Below are positions 40,506-51,312 of a stretch of DNA of 64,000 nucleotides, in pieces. A program made the translations under genes and the position numbers. The number at the start of each line of letters is the position of its first letter. Position 1 is the first letter of the stretch. The notes under the pieces were generated by a model that worked only from the letters and a program-made list of their open reading frames with translations, did no database searches and had not been told where the DNA came from. The stretch is from Atopomonas sediminilitoris (GTDB lineage: Bacteria; Pseudomonadota; Gammaproteobacteria; Pseudomonadales; Pseudomonadaceae). Location: assembly GCF_022601735.1 (NCBI RefSeq), contig NZ_JAKUMM010000004.1, forward strand, positions 310,001 through 374,000. The letters run 5' to 3'.

Positions 40506-40535
40506 AAACCCGCATCCGAAGATGCGGGTTTCTCT
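40506..40535. terminator. Bidirectional terminator between malS and fadA
   Basis: AAACCCGCATC (40506-40516), loop CGAA, GATGCGGGTTT (40521-40531), preceded by A runs on the plus strand. It lies between convergent genes. Confidence 0.9.
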
Positions 40536-40554
40536 ACCCATCAACCAGCGCTAA

Positions 40555-41745
<1,191 letters not shown>

Positions 41746-41759
41746 TCAACTGGTCCGCG

Positions 41760-43907
41760 TTAACCGAAGAACTTCTCGCCCTTCTCAGCCATCTCACGCA
41801 ACTTAGCGGTCGGATGGTAGAGGGCACCGAAGTCGGCGTACTTGTCAGCCATGGCTACGAACTCGGCAACACCCAGGGTGTCGACGTAGCGCAGCGCGCC
41901 GCCGCGGAAGGGAGGGAAGCCAATGCCGTAGATCAAGCCCATGTCGGCGTCAGCAGCGCTGTCGACGATGTTCTCTTCCAGGCAGCGGATAGTTTCCAAA
42001 CACAGCGGAACCATCATGATTTCGATGATTTCTTCGTCGCTCAGCTCGCGCTGCTCGTACACCACTGGCTTAAGGATTTCGTAGGCTGCCGGATCAGAAA
42101 CCTTCTTCGGCTTGCCACGCTTGTCAGTTTCATAGACGTAGAAACCTTTGGCGTTCTTCTGGCCGAAGCGCTCGGCTTCGTACATAGCGTCAACCGCAGT
42201 TTTCTTGTCTTCCTTCATGCGATCTGGGAAGCCTTCAGCCATCACGTCACGCGCGTGGTGAGCGGTGTCCATGCCGACGACGTCCATCAGGTACGCAGGG
42301 CCCATGGGCCAACCGAAGCGTTCCATGATCTTGTCAACGCGCTGGAAGTCCACACCCAAGCTCACCAACTTGGCGAAACCGCCGAAGTATGGGAACAGAA
42401 CGCGGTTAACCAAGAAGCCCGGGCAGTCATTAACCACGACTGGGGTCTTGCCCATCTTCTTCGCGTAAGCCACGGTGGTTGCCACGGCTTTAGCGCCGGA
42501 CTTCTCACCACGGATCACTTCTACCAACGGCATCATGTGCACTGGGTTGAAGAAGTGCATGCCGCAGAAGTTTTCTGGACGCTTCAGCGCTTGTGCCAAC
42601 AGGCTGATCGAGATGGTAGAAGTGTTGGAAGTGAGAATGGCATCTTCCTTCACGTTACCTTCTAGCTCGGCCAGTACGGCTTGCTTGACCTTGGGGTTTT
42701 CCACAACCGCTTCAACCACGATGTCAACATTGGCGAAATCGCCATAAGACAGGGTTGGGCGAATCGCGTTCAGGGCTTCGGCCATTTTCACGGCGCTGAG
42801 CTTGCCCTTAGAAACGCGCTTATCCAGCAGTTTGGTGGCTTCGTTCAAGCCCAACTGCAGCGCTTCTTCGCGGATGTCCTTCATCATGATCGGTGTGCCT
42901 TTAACGGCAGACTGATAGGCGATACCGCCACCCATGATGCCAGCACCCAATACGGCGGCCAGTTTCACATCACCGGCTTGTTCGTCGTACTGCTTAGCTT
43001 TTTTCTTCAGTTCCTGATCGTTCAGGAACAAGCCGATCAGGCTAGATGCAACGGTGGTCTTGGCCAGCTTAACGAAGCCTTTAGCTTCTACTTCCAAGGC
43101 CTTGTCGCGACCGAAGTTCGCAGCCTTTTGGATGGTTTTGATGGCTTCAACCGGCGCCGGATAGTTCGGGCCCGCTTGACCAGCAACGAAACCTTTGGCG
43201 GTTTCGAAGCACATCATTTGCTCCATCGCGTTGAGCTTAAGCTTTTCCAGCTTAGGCTGACGCTTGGCTTTGTAGTCCATCTCGCCAGAGATTGCGCGCT
43301 TCACCAGGTCAACAGCGGCAGCGTGCAGCATTGCCGGTGCAACCACAGCGTCTACGGCACCCGCTTTGAGGGCGTCGTCAGCACGGTTTTCTTTGCCCGA
43401 GGCAATCCACTCAACCGCGTTGTCGGCACCGACAACACGTGGCAGACGAACGGTGCCACCGAAGCCTGGGTAGATACCCAGCTTAACTTCCGGCAGGCCA
43501 ACTTTGGCGCTGCTGGACATGACGCGGTAGTCACCGGCCAAGCACATTTCGAAGCCGCCACCCAGCGCGATGCCATTGATGGCAACCACTGTGGGGAATG
43601 GCAGGTCTTCAAAATCGCTGAAGATTTGGTTGGCTTCGAGGTTGCCAGCCATCAGCTCTTCATCGGCCATTTTGAAGTTATCAACGAACTCAGTGATGTC
43701 AGCGCCGACGATGAATACGTCTTTGGCACTGGTGACCACGAGGCCTTTGATTGAGCTGTCAGACTTGACGGTGTCAACTGCGGCACGCAGTTCAGACAGC
43801 GTCAGTCGGTTGAATTTGTTGACGGACTCGCCCTTGAGGTCGAAGTTCAATTCGACAATACCATCCTCAAGAGGCTTAACCGTGATGGCTTTACCTTCGT
43901 AAATCAT
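41760..43907 (-). CDS. fadB: Fatty-acid oxidation complex alpha subunit
   Basis: The start is at 43907 ([16 protein letters not shown]) with GGAG 9 nt upstream, giving 715 residues, the usual FadB length; the frame to 43949 lacks support. Domains: enoyl-CoA hydratase/isomerase (1-190, with [17 protein letters not shown]) and L-3-hydroxyacyl-CoA dehydrogenase (from about 310, NAD loop [16 protein letters not shown], then [15 protein letters not shown]). It performs hydration and dehydrogenation steps of beta-oxidation with FadA. Confidence 0.97.
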   Translation of the reverse strand: MIYEGKAITVKPLEDGIVELNFDLKGESVNKFNRLTLSELRAAVDTVKSDSSIKGLVVTSAKDVFIVGADITEFVDNFKMADEELMAGNLEANQIFSDFEDLPFPTVVAINGIALGGGFEMCLAGDYRVMSSSAKVGLPEVKLGIYPGFGGTVRLPRVVGADNAVEWIASGKENRADDALKAGAVDAVVAPAMLHAAAVDLVKRAISGEMDYKAKRQPKLEKLKLNAMEQMMCFETAKGFVAGQAGPNYPAPVEAIKTIQKAANFGRDKALEVEAKGFVKLAKTTVASSLIGLFLNDQELKKKAKQYDEQAGDVKLAAVLGAGIMGGGIAYQSAVKGTPIMMKDIREEALQLGLNEATKLLDKRVSKGKLSAVKMAEALNAIRPTLSYGDFANVDIVVEAVVENPKVKQAVLAELEGNVKEDAILTSNTSTISISLLAQALKRPENFCGMHFFNPVHMMPLVEVIRGEKSGAKAVATTVAYAKKMGKTPVVVNDCPGFLVNRVLFPYFGGFAKLVSLGVDFQRVDKIMERFGWPMGPAYLMDVVGMDTAHHARDVMAEGFPDRMKEDKKTAVDAMYEAERFGQKNAKGFYVYETDKRGKPKKVSDPAAYEILKPVVYEQRELSDEEIIEIMMVPLCLETIRCLEENIVDSAADADMGLIYGIGFPPFRGGALRYVDTLGVAEFVAMADKYADFGALYHPTAKLREMAEKGEKFFG

Positions 43908-44232
43908 CAACAGATCTCCACGCGTTGGAAGAGTGAAACCCAGGTTCATCCCTGTGTTATATGGTCCTACGGCACTTGGTTGATGTTATTCAACCGTCCA
44001 GTGCTCGCTTACCCTAGCGGCGTTGAATCTATGAGCGCATACCAAACGCTCGATTCATACGCTTGTTTGATTTGGGTGAGCACACCATCGGGGAAAAGCC
44101 CACAAATGTCAATCTTGACCTTTAAGGCGCGAGCCACACCGCGACGATTTGTCACAAAACCGTGTTTAGACCCACGTACCCGTAGGGCTCGACAGAGTTT
44201 AGAAGATATCTCAAGACCTGCAGCCCTGTTTG
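43908..44232. other. Intergenic region upstream of fadB
   Basis: A 325-nt gap between fadB (5' end) and the opposite end of the 146-residue membrane-protein gene. It must hold the fadBA promoter; a TATAAC on the minus strand near 43958 is a possible -10. An inverted repeat GCACT-GGTTGA / TCAACC-AGTGC lies at about 43973-44005. A GAAAC-N4-GTTC at about 43932 resembles half of a PsrA site but is imperfect. A 92-codon plus-strand frame here (43980-44258) lacks a ribosome site and looks spurious. Confidence 0.4.
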
Positions 44233-44673
44233 TCAGAGCGACTTTAACACCTGACTAACCGCCTCTAACCCGCTCACCTCGCCACGTTCAGCCCAAGTTA
44301 ACTGCACGGCTGCAGGGCCGATTTCGATACTCCACACATCCGCAGGTAGCGTTTGCAGGTGCGCAAGCAGGTCTTGATCTTCTAGAGGCTCGCGCCATTT
44401 GTTGTGCCAGACTTGCGCACTCACCTGCCAAAACTGCACAAGCGGCTGGCTCGCACGCTTGCGTACCCAAGTGTATTGCGCCGTTTCATTGGCGACGTGA
44501 TCAAGCATCCAATGCGGCCAATCCGGCCGTACCATGCTCACACGAATACCCTGCCGACCGGCGGCAAGGCGCATCGCCATTTGTCCCTTCTGCCGACGCG
44601 ATGGCAACAACCAAAAAGCCGGACTGATAATCAGGAACAAGCCAAGCACTACCCATAGCCAAGTCCAATTCAT
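44233..44673 (-). CDS. Single-pass membrane protein of unknown function
   Basis: The 146-residue protein has one N-terminal membrane helix (MNWTWLWVVLGLFLIISPAF) and a Trp-rich cytoplasmic or periplasmic body. No known catalytic motif. It is divergent from the universal stress protein gene with 42 nt between the starts. Pseudomonads carry a similar small membrane protein near fadBA and a usp gene. Function unknown. Confidence 0.65.
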   Translation of the reverse strand: MNWTWLWVVLGLFLIISPAFWLLPSRRQKGQMAMRLAAGRQGIRVSMVRPDWPHWMLDHVANETAQYTWVRKRASQPLVQFWQVSAQVWHNKWREPLEDQDLLAHLQTLPADVWSIEIGPAAVQLTWAERGEVSGLEAVSQVLKSL

Positions 44674-44715
44674 GGCGTATCCTTAATAAAGATAAACACT
44701 GATGAGGGCCACACC

Positions 44716-45156
44716 ATGCCTTACCAACATATTTTGGTAGCCGTCGATTTGAGCGAAGAATGTCACGCAGTGGTGGAGCGCGCCAGCACGCTGGCGCAAA
44801 CCCATAAGGCACGCCTATCGCTTTGTCACGCCATCGAGCCCATGGCCATGGCCTTTAGCGGCGAGGTTCCTATGGATTTATCGCTGCTTCAGCAGCAGCA
44901 ACAAGAGCAAGCTCAAGAACATCTGAAGGGCTTCAGTAACCGCTACCCCAGCATTCAAAGCAGCGCTTGGCACCTGACCTACGGCCAACCCCGTGCCGAG
45001 ATTCACCGCTTAGTAGAAGAGCTAGCGTGTGACTTAATCGTGGTGGGCAGCCACGGCCGGCATGGCCTGGCGTTACTGTTAGGTTCAACCGCGAATGATT
45101 TGCTGCATGGGGCGCCGTGCGACGTATTGGCCGTGCGCCTACATCGCGAAGACTGA
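44716..45156 (+). CDS. Universal stress protein (UspA family)
   Basis: The 146-residue Usp domain has HILVAVDLSEE at strand 1 and the C-terminal nucleotide loop VVGSHGRHGLALLLGSTAND, that is G-x2-G-x9-G-(S/T), the ATP-binding type. The family helps survival under stress; the specific trigger here is unknown. GAGGG lies 8 nt before the ATG. A bidirectional hairpin follows. Confidence 0.9.
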   Translation: MPYQHILVAVDLSEECHAVVERASTLAQTHKARLSLCHAIEPMAMAFSGEVPMDLSLLQQQQQEQAQEHLKGFSNRYPSIQSSAWHLTYGQPRAEIHRLVEELACDLIVVGSHGRHGLALLLGSTANDLLHGAPCDVLAVRLHRED

Positions 45157-45238
45157 TTAAGGCTTACTTCCTACAGGGCATTCCACGGCCCCAAAAACAA
45201 AGGGCCGCAAATTTTTCAAGGCGTTGTGCCCACAAACT

Positions 45239-45266
45239 AAACAGCGCGCCCTCAAGCGCGCTGTTT
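45239..45266. terminator. Bidirectional hairpin terminator between usp and cre genes
   Basis: AAACAGCGCGC (45239-45249), loop CCTCAA, GCGCGCTGTTT (45256-45266): a perfect 11-bp stem between convergent transcripts, with short A/T flanks. Confidence 0.75.
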
Positions 45267-45276
45267 ACAATCGGCT

Positions 45277-45390
45277 TTATGGTGATGGCCAATAGCGCTG
45301 CTGACTCAACAACCACTGCCTTAACCGCTGTCGCTCTTTACGCAATGACCAACCATCACACAGCTGCAATGCCTTTACTGGCTTAGTCAT
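45277..45390 (-). CDS. Possible 37-aa small basic protein at the end of creD
   Basis: An ATG at 45390 overlaps the last codons and stop of creD (ATGACTAA) in another frame and opens a 37-codon frame ending 11 nt before the terminator hairpin. The product is basic and Trp/Arg/Gln-rich (SLRKERQRLRQWLLSQQRYW) and helical. The overlap and terminator position favour a real cistron, but there is no independent support. Confidence 0.3.
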   Translation of the reverse strand: MTKPVKALQLCDGWSLRKERQRLRQWLLSQQRYWPSP

Positions 45391-46744
45391 GCTGCACCGC
45401 CTTTGCGTTATCACTTAAGCGACCAACGGCGTACCAGTCCAGCTTACGCGTCAACAGCATAAACGCCGCCAATAAGCCAAACACCAACACCGAACCCAGC
45501 AACAAAGCAAAATCCTCGGCACTTAGCAGCACATACAACATGCCATACAAGCCTGCCAGCAACGCGCTGAAGGCTATGGCTCGATAAGCATCACGCAACA
45601 CACTGTGGCTATACACCGCCAATAAGCCAATGCACGCAGCCGCTGCAATCAGATAAGCCTTAGCAAAGGCCATATGCTCGGCAAGCGAGAGCAGTAGCAA
45701 ATAGAAAAACGCCAGCGCCAGACCCACCAAAGCATATTGCACAGGATGGATAGCCAAGCTCTTAAGCACCTCGAACAAGAAAAACACCGCAAACGTCAGC
45801 CCAATAAACAGCAACGCATACTTCATCGCACGCTCTGTCTTGAGATATTGGTCAACAGGGTCGATCAAGCTGACACTCAGCACTCGTCCTTGAAAAGCGC
45901 CACACTTTTGCCGCATACGACAATCAAGCAAAGCTTGTTGCATATCGGTAGCAAAAAAGCTGGTTTGCCACTGCGCGGTAAAACCATGCGGCGTGACTTC
46001 CCGCGCACGGGGCAAGTATTCCCCAGAAAAGCTTGGGTGCGGCCAATCCGAGCTAAGGCTTACCCGCGTCTCCTCGCCTACAGGCACCACGCTAAAATGG
46101 CCTGTGCCTTGTAGTTGCAGATCAAATGCAAAGGTGAGTGTGTGCTCATCCCCCAAAGTCAGTGCAGGCAGAGGAGCATGCACGCCCGAAGCAAGCACCG
46201 AGGTATTGGTGCCCGGCAAGAAAGACCAAGCACGACCATCGACCTTCGCGGTTAGCTGGTTGCTGATGCCGCGAATATCGCTGATGCCAACCGCTAGAAA
46301 TGGCCTGCCTAGCCGATAGCGATCGATCGAGCCGGCTAGCCCCAAGTGCTTCGGCAATACATAGTGCCCTGTAATCGCGCTGTTACTTTGATACAAACGT
46401 ACTTGGTAAATACCGCGCTCGCGGACCTCACTTTGCAGCTGGCCATTAACATTCAAGCGTTGCGGCAAGAAGTACAGCTTGCGCTCGATCTCGCGCACAT
46501 CTTCGTAACGCTCACCCGTTTGTAGATCGGTTTTCCAGCTGCGCTGAATTTCCACATATGGCACCACTAAGACGGGGCCGGTTATTTGTTGGGCATAACT
46601 GCTAGAGCGAGCAATATCATTCTCAACGCCCGAGCGCAGTCGTTGACGCTCCTGAACCAAGCCATCAATCATTAGTAACGGAATCAACAGCAACAGCGCC
46701 AACAGCGCAATGGTTAACACCTTAAAACCCAGTGTGCGGCTCAT
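45383..46744 (-). CDS. creD: Inner-membrane protein CreD
   Basis: The 453-residue CreD-family protein has an N-terminal membrane helix (about 8-25), a large periplasmic domain containing TGPVLVVPY, and about five C-terminal helices (from residue 315). CreD is induced by CreBC and affects envelope integrity and beta-lactam response in Pseudomonas. It lies 108 nt downstream of creC. I found no TTCAC-N6-TTCAC cre tag in that gap. It ends in an overlap with a possible small gene. Confidence 0.92.
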   Translation of the reverse strand: MSRTLGFKVLTIALLALLLLIPLLMIDGLVQERQRLRSGVENDIARSSSYAQQITGPVLVVPYVEIQRSWKTDLQTGERYEDVREIERKLYFLPQRLNVNGQLQSEVRERGIYQVRLYQSNSAITGHYVLPKHLGLAGSIDRYRLGRPFLAVGISDIRGISNQLTAKVDGRAWSFLPGTNTSVLASGVHAPLPALTLGDEHTLTFAFDLQLQGTGHFSVVPVGEETRVSLSSDWPHPSFSGEYLPRAREVTPHGFTAQWQTSFFATDMQQALLDCRMRQKCGAFQGRVLSVSLIDPVDQYLKTERAMKYALLFIGLTFAVFFLFEVLKSLAIHPVQYALVGLALAFFYLLLLSLAEHMAFAKAYLIAAAACIGLLAVYSHSVLRDAYRAIAFSALLAGLYGMLYVLLSAEDFALLLGSVLVFGLLAAFMLLTRKLDWYAVGRLSDNAKAVQHD

Positions 46745-46852
46745 AGGACAAATCCTTGCAATCGGTAGGAGTGCAAAGTCTGTTGTGTGAGTGTGGGGCT
46801 AATAGGGTGGGCGTGTGGTTTTTAGATGGTTTTCCTGACAGCACGCAAACTC

Positions 46853-48295
46853 TTAGGTTAAAGCGGGCAGCGGCAACACCAAACCAGCAACCACGCCACT
46901 AAAGGGCTGCGTACAATTTTTTATCTGTAAGCGGCCACCATGCAGGTGTGCCACTTCAGTCACAAAGTTCAAACCAAGCCCGGTGCTTTTAGCGCCTGTG
47001 CTTGGGCGCGGCAACGAGTAAAAACGCTCGTGTAAGCGTGGCAAAGCATAGTCGGGCACTGACGGTCCTTGGTTGAGCAATTCCAGCACCACATTGCGCC
47101 CCAATTGCGTGGCCTGCCAGATGATTTGGCCGCCGTCTGGAGTGAAGTCCAGCGCATTGTCCAGCAGATTGTGCAGTGCCTGCTCGAGCAACAAACGCTC
47201 GGCCCGCACGACTAATCCCGCATCGATACTCAGCCTCAGCGTAATACTGGCGGCGTCAATTCTCGCTTGCTGCGCTTCAACCACGGCATGGCATAGGGTG
47301 TGTAACGACACGATTTCAGGCTCAACTAACGCTTGTTGCTGCTCTAGCAAAGCCAAATTAAGCAAGCGCTCAATCAGCTGTTGCATTCGCCCACTTTGCG
47401 CGACCACGTTATCGGCAAAACGCTGCTGATCTTCGTACGGCAACGGCTCTTGCAACAATTCACCCGATGCCTTGATGGCCGCCAAAGGGCTTTTTAACTC
47501 ATGCGTTAGGGTGTGCACATAGCGTTCGACGTACTGTTTGCCATCCAACTCTGCGCGCATCCGCACAAGGGCTTTGGTCAAATGCGCCAGCTCGCCCCCT
47601 TTAAACTGAGGAGCCTGAATGCGCTCCCCCGCACTGACTGCATCGGCATAGCGACCTAAACGCCGCAACGACCGCGCCAACCACCAAGACAATGCCGCGC
47701 CAATCAGCAAACCCAGCACAATCAAGCCTACTGCCAACACGGTTAGGCGCTGCTGGGTACGGACGATATATGGCTGCAAGGTGCGATTTGGCTTAGCCAC
47801 CGAGACCACGCCAATGATGGTATCGCCGTCTTTGATCGGCGCGGCGACGTACATTACCGAGGAATCCGGATCGTCTGCTACCTCACGACTTGAACGCGCG
47901 CCATACTCACCCTTGAGGGTCAGGTACACATCATTCCAGCGAGAGTAATCTTGGCCTACGGCGGCCCCGTTGGAGTCAAGCAACACCAAGCCCTTAGCAT
48001 CGGTCACATAGACGCGATGATTGACCCGCTGCTTTTCAATGCCCCAGATCGTTGCCTGCGGCTGGCGCGCGCCATAGGCCTTCAGAAGATCAACAAAACG
48101 ACTCTGTTGCAGCCGCCCTGCTTTCAAATCATCGCGCAGTAGCTCGGCCAGTAAGTTCGCGGTATCGACAAGGGTCTCTTCACTGCTTTGACGCACCCCC
48201 GGACGAATTTCTTCATTGACCGTGTTGAGCAAAAAATAACCCGCAAGACCAACGAACAAGAAGTACACGGCAAAAATACGAATACCCAAACGCAT
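46853..48295 (-). CDS. creC: Sensor histidine kinase CreC
   Basis: The 480-residue kinase has TM1 at about 5-25, a periplasmic sensor region (about 26-183) with a Cache-like dCache character (VYVTDAKGLVLLDS), TM2 at about 185-206, HAMP, the phosphorylated His265 in LTHELKSPLAA, and an HATPase with TGLGLNFVTEVAHLHGG. The start overlaps the creB stop (TGATG). With CreB it responds to metabolic change or to penicillin-binding-protein inhibition. Confidence 0.93.
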   Translation of the reverse strand: MRLGIRIFAVYFLFVGLAGYFLLNTVNEEIRPGVRQSSEETLVDTANLLAELLRDDLKAGRLQQSRFVDLLKAYGARQPQATIWGIEKQRVNHRVYVTDAKGLVLLDSNGAAVGQDYSRWNDVYLTLKGEYGARSSREVADDPDSSVMYVAAPIKDGDTIIGVVSVAKPNRTLQPYIVRTQQRLTVLAVGLIVLGLLIGAALSWWLARSLRRLGRYADAVSAGERIQAPQFKGGELAHLTKALVRMRAELDGKQYVERYVHTLTHELKSPLAAIKASGELLQEPLPYEDQQRFADNVVAQSGRMQQLIERLLNLALLEQQQALVEPEIVSLHTLCHAVVEAQQARIDAASITLRLSIDAGLVVRAERLLLEQALHNLLDNALDFTPDGGQIIWQATQLGRNVVLELLNQGPSVPDYALPRLHERFYSLPRPSTGAKSTGLGLNFVTEVAHLHGGRLQIKNCTQPFSGVVAGLVLPLPALT

Positions 48296-48984
48296 CAGGC
48301 TTGGCTCGGCTGGTAGCTATAACCTAGCCCGCGGTGCGTCTTGATCGGCTCGGTAGTCGCAATAATCTCGCGCAATTTACTGCGCAGGGCCTTGATATGA
48401 CTGTCGATATTGCGCTCATAGCCTGCATCACTTGGCACACCTAAGGCATCGAGCAGTTGCTCGCGGCTAAATACCCGCTCAGGCTGCGCCAACAGTGCTT
48501 GCAGCAGCTTAAATTCGTGCGCGGTTAAGTTGAGTAACTGCTGACGGTAATGAACTTGCACCCGCTCAACGTTAACGGTGAAAGGCCCAGCAGTGTGCGG
48601 CAACGTGGTTGGCGCAACCACAGATTCCATACGCTTCAAGATTGCTCTTATGCGCGCACCCACTTCACGCGGACTAAAAGGCTTGCACACGTAATCATCT
48701 GCGCCAATTTCGAAGCCCACCACACGATCGATTTCACTATCGAGCGCGGTCAAAAACAACACCGGCACTTGTGAAAAGCGCCGCAGTCGCCGACAGGCCT
48801 CAAAGCCATCAATATCGGGCAAGCCAACATCTAAAATCAGCAAGTCAACCGACTGGCTATTCAGCAAGGCCAGTGCAGGCTCGGCCAACGTTAGCCACTG
48901 AACCTCATGCCCTTCGCGCCGCAGACTGAAGAGCAAGGTGTCCGCAATCGCCGGCTCATCCTCTACCAATAACAACTTGGCCAT
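48295..48984 (-). CDS. creB: Response regulator CreB
   Basis: The 229-residue OmpR-family regulator has a receiver domain with acidic Glu8-Asp9, phosphoacceptor Asp52 (LLILDVGLPD), a conserved Lys in DDYVCKPFSPRE, and a C-terminal winged helix (LTAHEFKLLQALLAQPERVFSRE, residues about 150-220 in part). It heads the creBCD operon. Its targets carry cre tags in other species; none was found in this window. Confidence 0.94.
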   Translation of the reverse strand: MAKLLLVEDEPAIADTLLFSLRREGHEVQWLTLAEPALALLNSQSVDLLILDVGLPDIDGFEACRRLRRFSQVPVLFLTALDSEIDRVVGFEIGADDYVCKPFSPREVGARIRAILKRMESVVAPTTLPHTAGPFTVNVERVQVHYRQQLLNLTAHEFKLLQALLAQPERVFSREQLLDALGVPSDAGYERNIDSHIKALRSKLREIIATTEPIKTHRGLGYSYQPSQA

Positions 48985-49056
48985 ATACCTGCAAAATCCA
49001 TCTAAACAATCAGGCTGCAGGCTGGCCGCAAACGATCAATGGGTCAAGCTCAGGTA

Positions 49057-49809
49057 TCAATTGCGCGCATGCGAAATATGGAAACTGTGCACACCTGGAT
49101 GCTCGCGCAGATTTTGCGCCAAATCGATCATCGGCGTGCCGCAGCGCCGACAATGCGCCACGGCCACAAAACGCCACTCAATCGCAGCATCTTTGCAGCT
49201 CACCGCCACCGACCCCATGGCCATATCAAAGCCGTGGCCCATTAAAAAAGCCCGAATTTCGCCTTCTTTAGGCGCAAATTGCGGTTCAAACAACAGCTGC
49301 ACCCCGATAGCCGGGCGCTGTGGCAAGCGCATCTCCAGCCGCGCCAGCCCCATCATGCTGGCCGCAGCCAGCAATGCCATAAGGAGCGCTGACGTGTAAA
49401 AGCCAACGCCCACCAACACGCCGATAGCCGAGGAAGCCCAGATAGAAGCGGCCGTGGTTAAGCCGCTGATGTTAAGGCCGGTTTTCATAATCACCCCGGC
49501 ACCTAAAAAGCCGATGCCGGTGACTACGCCTTGAATGACCCGCGTGGGGTCAACCCCCATGGGTGAGGTGACGCCATGTCCGCCGTACCAAGTGCTCGAC
49601 AAACCAGACAGCACGGTCAACGCCGCCGAAGCCATGCACACCAAACCATAGGTACGCATCCCCGCGGCGCGCCCACGATAGGCACGCTCGTAGCCAACAA
49701 TGCATCCGAGAAATAATGCGCCAAGCAAATGCAGCACAATCAATAGATTGGTCTGCAACATATCCAGCGACCAATAATCGAGCAGCATTTCAGGGGACAA
49801 AGGATGCAT
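49057..49809 (-). CDS. MgtC/SapB-family membrane protein
   Basis: The 250-residue protein has about five membrane helices, with the family signatures LGALFLGCIVGYERAYRGRA, GMRTYGLVCM, VTGIGFLGAGVI and LTTAASIWASSAIGVLVGVG, followed by a soluble C-terminal ACT-like domain (about 165-250). MgtC proteins affect growth in low magnesium and in phagocytes; here the role is unknown. It lies upstream of creBCD on the same strand, 72 nt from creB. Confidence 0.87.
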   Translation of the reverse strand: MHPLSPEMLLDYWSLDMLQTNLLIVLHLLGALFLGCIVGYERAYRGRAAGMRTYGLVCMASAALTVLSGLSSTWYGGHGVTSPMGVDPTRVIQGVVTGIGFLGAGVIMKTGLNISGLTTAASIWASSAIGVLVGVGFYTSALLMALLAAASMMGLARLEMRLPQRPAIGVQLLFEPQFAPKEGEIRAFLMGHGFDMAMGSVAVSCKDAAIEWRFVAVAHCRRCGTPMIDLAQNLREHPGVHSFHISHARN

Positions 49810-49899
49810 ACAACCACTCCCATAACAACGTCGTTATCATGAAGTATGGCTGAGCATCGTTAAGCTGCCACGCCTAGCAGGCGCAGCTTGCGCAAATAC

Positions 49900-50643
49900 T
49901 TAATTTAGCGAGGCACTGCGGTAGCGCTGCTCGATACGTTGGTAAAGCCCATTGCTACGAATCGCCGCCAACCCCGCATTGAAGCGATCACGCTGCTGCT
50001 TAGTGTGGAAAACCGCTTGAAAATTGATCGGCTGAAACAACGGATACCAACGCAAGGGCTGCCGCGTATCGACCTGCTTGGCGATGTGTGGATTAAAAAA
50101 CTGAATAATCAAAGGATCCCCCACAACCACATCAATCCGCTCGCCGTATAACAGCAGATTACGGTTGATTTGCCGTGGCTCCTCTCGATAAGCAGGGTTG
50201 CGCTGAACCATGGTGGCAAACTCGTCACCCAGTAAGCGCCGCGCATCTTTGAAACTGCTGACAGAGTAACGCTCCAAATCAGCAACCGTCTTGATCTCAA
50301 GATTGCGCTTAGCCAAAGCCACGGCCATGTCTTGGTAGGTTACATAGGGCTCGGTAAAGTGTCCGTGCAGCTGACCACTCAGAAACATCGAAGACATGGC
50401 GCTGAGCTTCTGCTGATTAAACATCAGCGCCAAACGTGGCGTGGGGCCATAGTGTGCTTTTACGTCAAAGCCTGACGCGCTGGCGGCGGCTACAAATAAC
50501 TCGTATTCCAAGCCTTGCGGTTCGTTTTCAAAAACATACGGTGGTCGGTGTGGGCCAAAACCCACGAGCAACTCTTCTGCCAAAACCGGCAGACAGAACA
50601 AAGCAACGCCTGCGGTACACCACTTAAGTAAACGCGCCTTCAT
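49900..50643 (-). CDS. Periplasmic solute-binding protein, family 3 type
   Basis: The start is set at 50643 (MKARLLKWCTAGVALFCLP), which gives a signal peptide cleaved near VLAEE, rather than at 50700. The 247-residue protein has the bacterial solute-binding protein 3 fold: VGFGPHRPPYVF start, MAVALAKRN and ERIDVVVGDPLII. Transport genes are absent nearby, so it may be an orphan amino-acid-type binding protein or a signalling sensor protein. Confidence 0.8.
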   Translation of the reverse strand: MKARLLKWCTAGVALFCLPVLAEELLVGFGPHRPPYVFENEPQGLEYELFVAAASASGFDVKAHYGPTPRLALMFNQQKLSAMSSMFLSGQLHGHFTEPYVTYQDMAVALAKRNLEIKTVADLERYSVSSFKDARRLLGDEFATMVQRNPAYREEPRQINRNLLLYGERIDVVVGDPLIIQFFNPHIAKQVDTRQPLRWYPLFQPINFQAVFHTKQQRDRFNAGLAAIRSNGLYQRIEQRYRSASLN

Positions 50644-50798
50644 GCCTTGTGCTCTCCCTGATTTGACTAGGCAATTAAAGAGTAGCTGCTGGCGATACAA
50701 GAAGAAATCACCTTGCTGTCAGCTTTTTGAGACACGCCAATAAACGCCCGACGCTAACAGACAAGCCGCCATCGAGCGCGCTTAGCACTGTTGGTGCC

Positions 50799-51215
50799 TC
50801 ACATAGGCAATGCATACGCACCGGTGACGTGTGCTACGGGGTTGTCTTCATCCGAGCTAGAAAACAGCACCACTTCACACACCGCCTGACGCCGTCCTAA
50901 TTTGATGATGCGCGCATCGGCGATCAAGTCCTCAGGCTTTGGTCTGGCTAAGAAATTGATATTGAGGTGCGAAGTCACCGCCATTTCCACCTTACCCAAC
51001 GCCCCCAACACCACCGCATACATGGCCGCATCGGCCAAGGACATAATCACTGGCCCCGACAAGGTGCCGCCCGGACGCACCATCTTGGCCTGAAAAGGCA
51101 CGCGCGCGCGGGCAAAGTGCGCATCGATGCGCTCGACCTTTAGATCAATATCCTCTGCCATCGGTACGCCTTGGCGAATCACTTGCTCGACCATGCTGGC
51201 GGTTAATTGTGTCAT
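50799..51215 (-). CDS. PaaI-type hotdog-fold thioesterase
   Basis: The 138-residue single hotdog domain has the PaaI-like sequence RPGGTLSGPVIMSLADAAMYAV, where the Asp near residue 62 is the likely catalytic acid, and VTSHLNINFLARP. It should hydrolyse an acyl-CoA, probably aromatic or medium-chain, but the substrate is not readable. It is divergent from proS with about 97 nt between. Confidence 0.85.
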   Translation of the reverse strand: MTQLTASMVEQVIRQGVPMAEDIDLKVERIDAHFARARVPFQAKMVRPGGTLSGPVIMSLADAAMYAVVLGALGKVEMAVTSHLNINFLARPKPEDLIADARIIKLGRRQAVCEVVLFSSSDEDNPVAHVTGAYALPM

Positions 51216-51312
51216 TGCCCTCTCCTATCAGATTGGCAACCTGTACGGTTGCTAGCGAGAGCCGTACAATGCCGCGTTGTTTTTCCCTCTGAAACCGACG
51301 AAACGGCCAAAC

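Noticed and set aside
42681..43754. 357-codon frame antisense to fadB (and a similar one antisense to fadA, 40690-41763).
   Set aside because: Shadows of fadBA caused by codon bias; no start signals or domains.
43930..43947. PsrA/FadR-like site GAAAC-N4-GTTC near fadB.
   Set aside because: Only one good half; too imperfect to call an operator.
43980..44258. 92-codon plus-strand frame upstream of fadB.
   Set aside because: No ribosome-binding site, overlaps the end of the opposing gene, composition unlike neighbours.
45117..45386. 89-codon plus-strand frame after the universal stress protein.
   Set aside because: Starts inside the usp gene, runs through a terminator hairpin and has no ribosome site.
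46745..46852. Cre tag (TTCAC-N6-TTCAC) upstream of creD.
   Set aside because: Looked for in the gap on both strands; not present.
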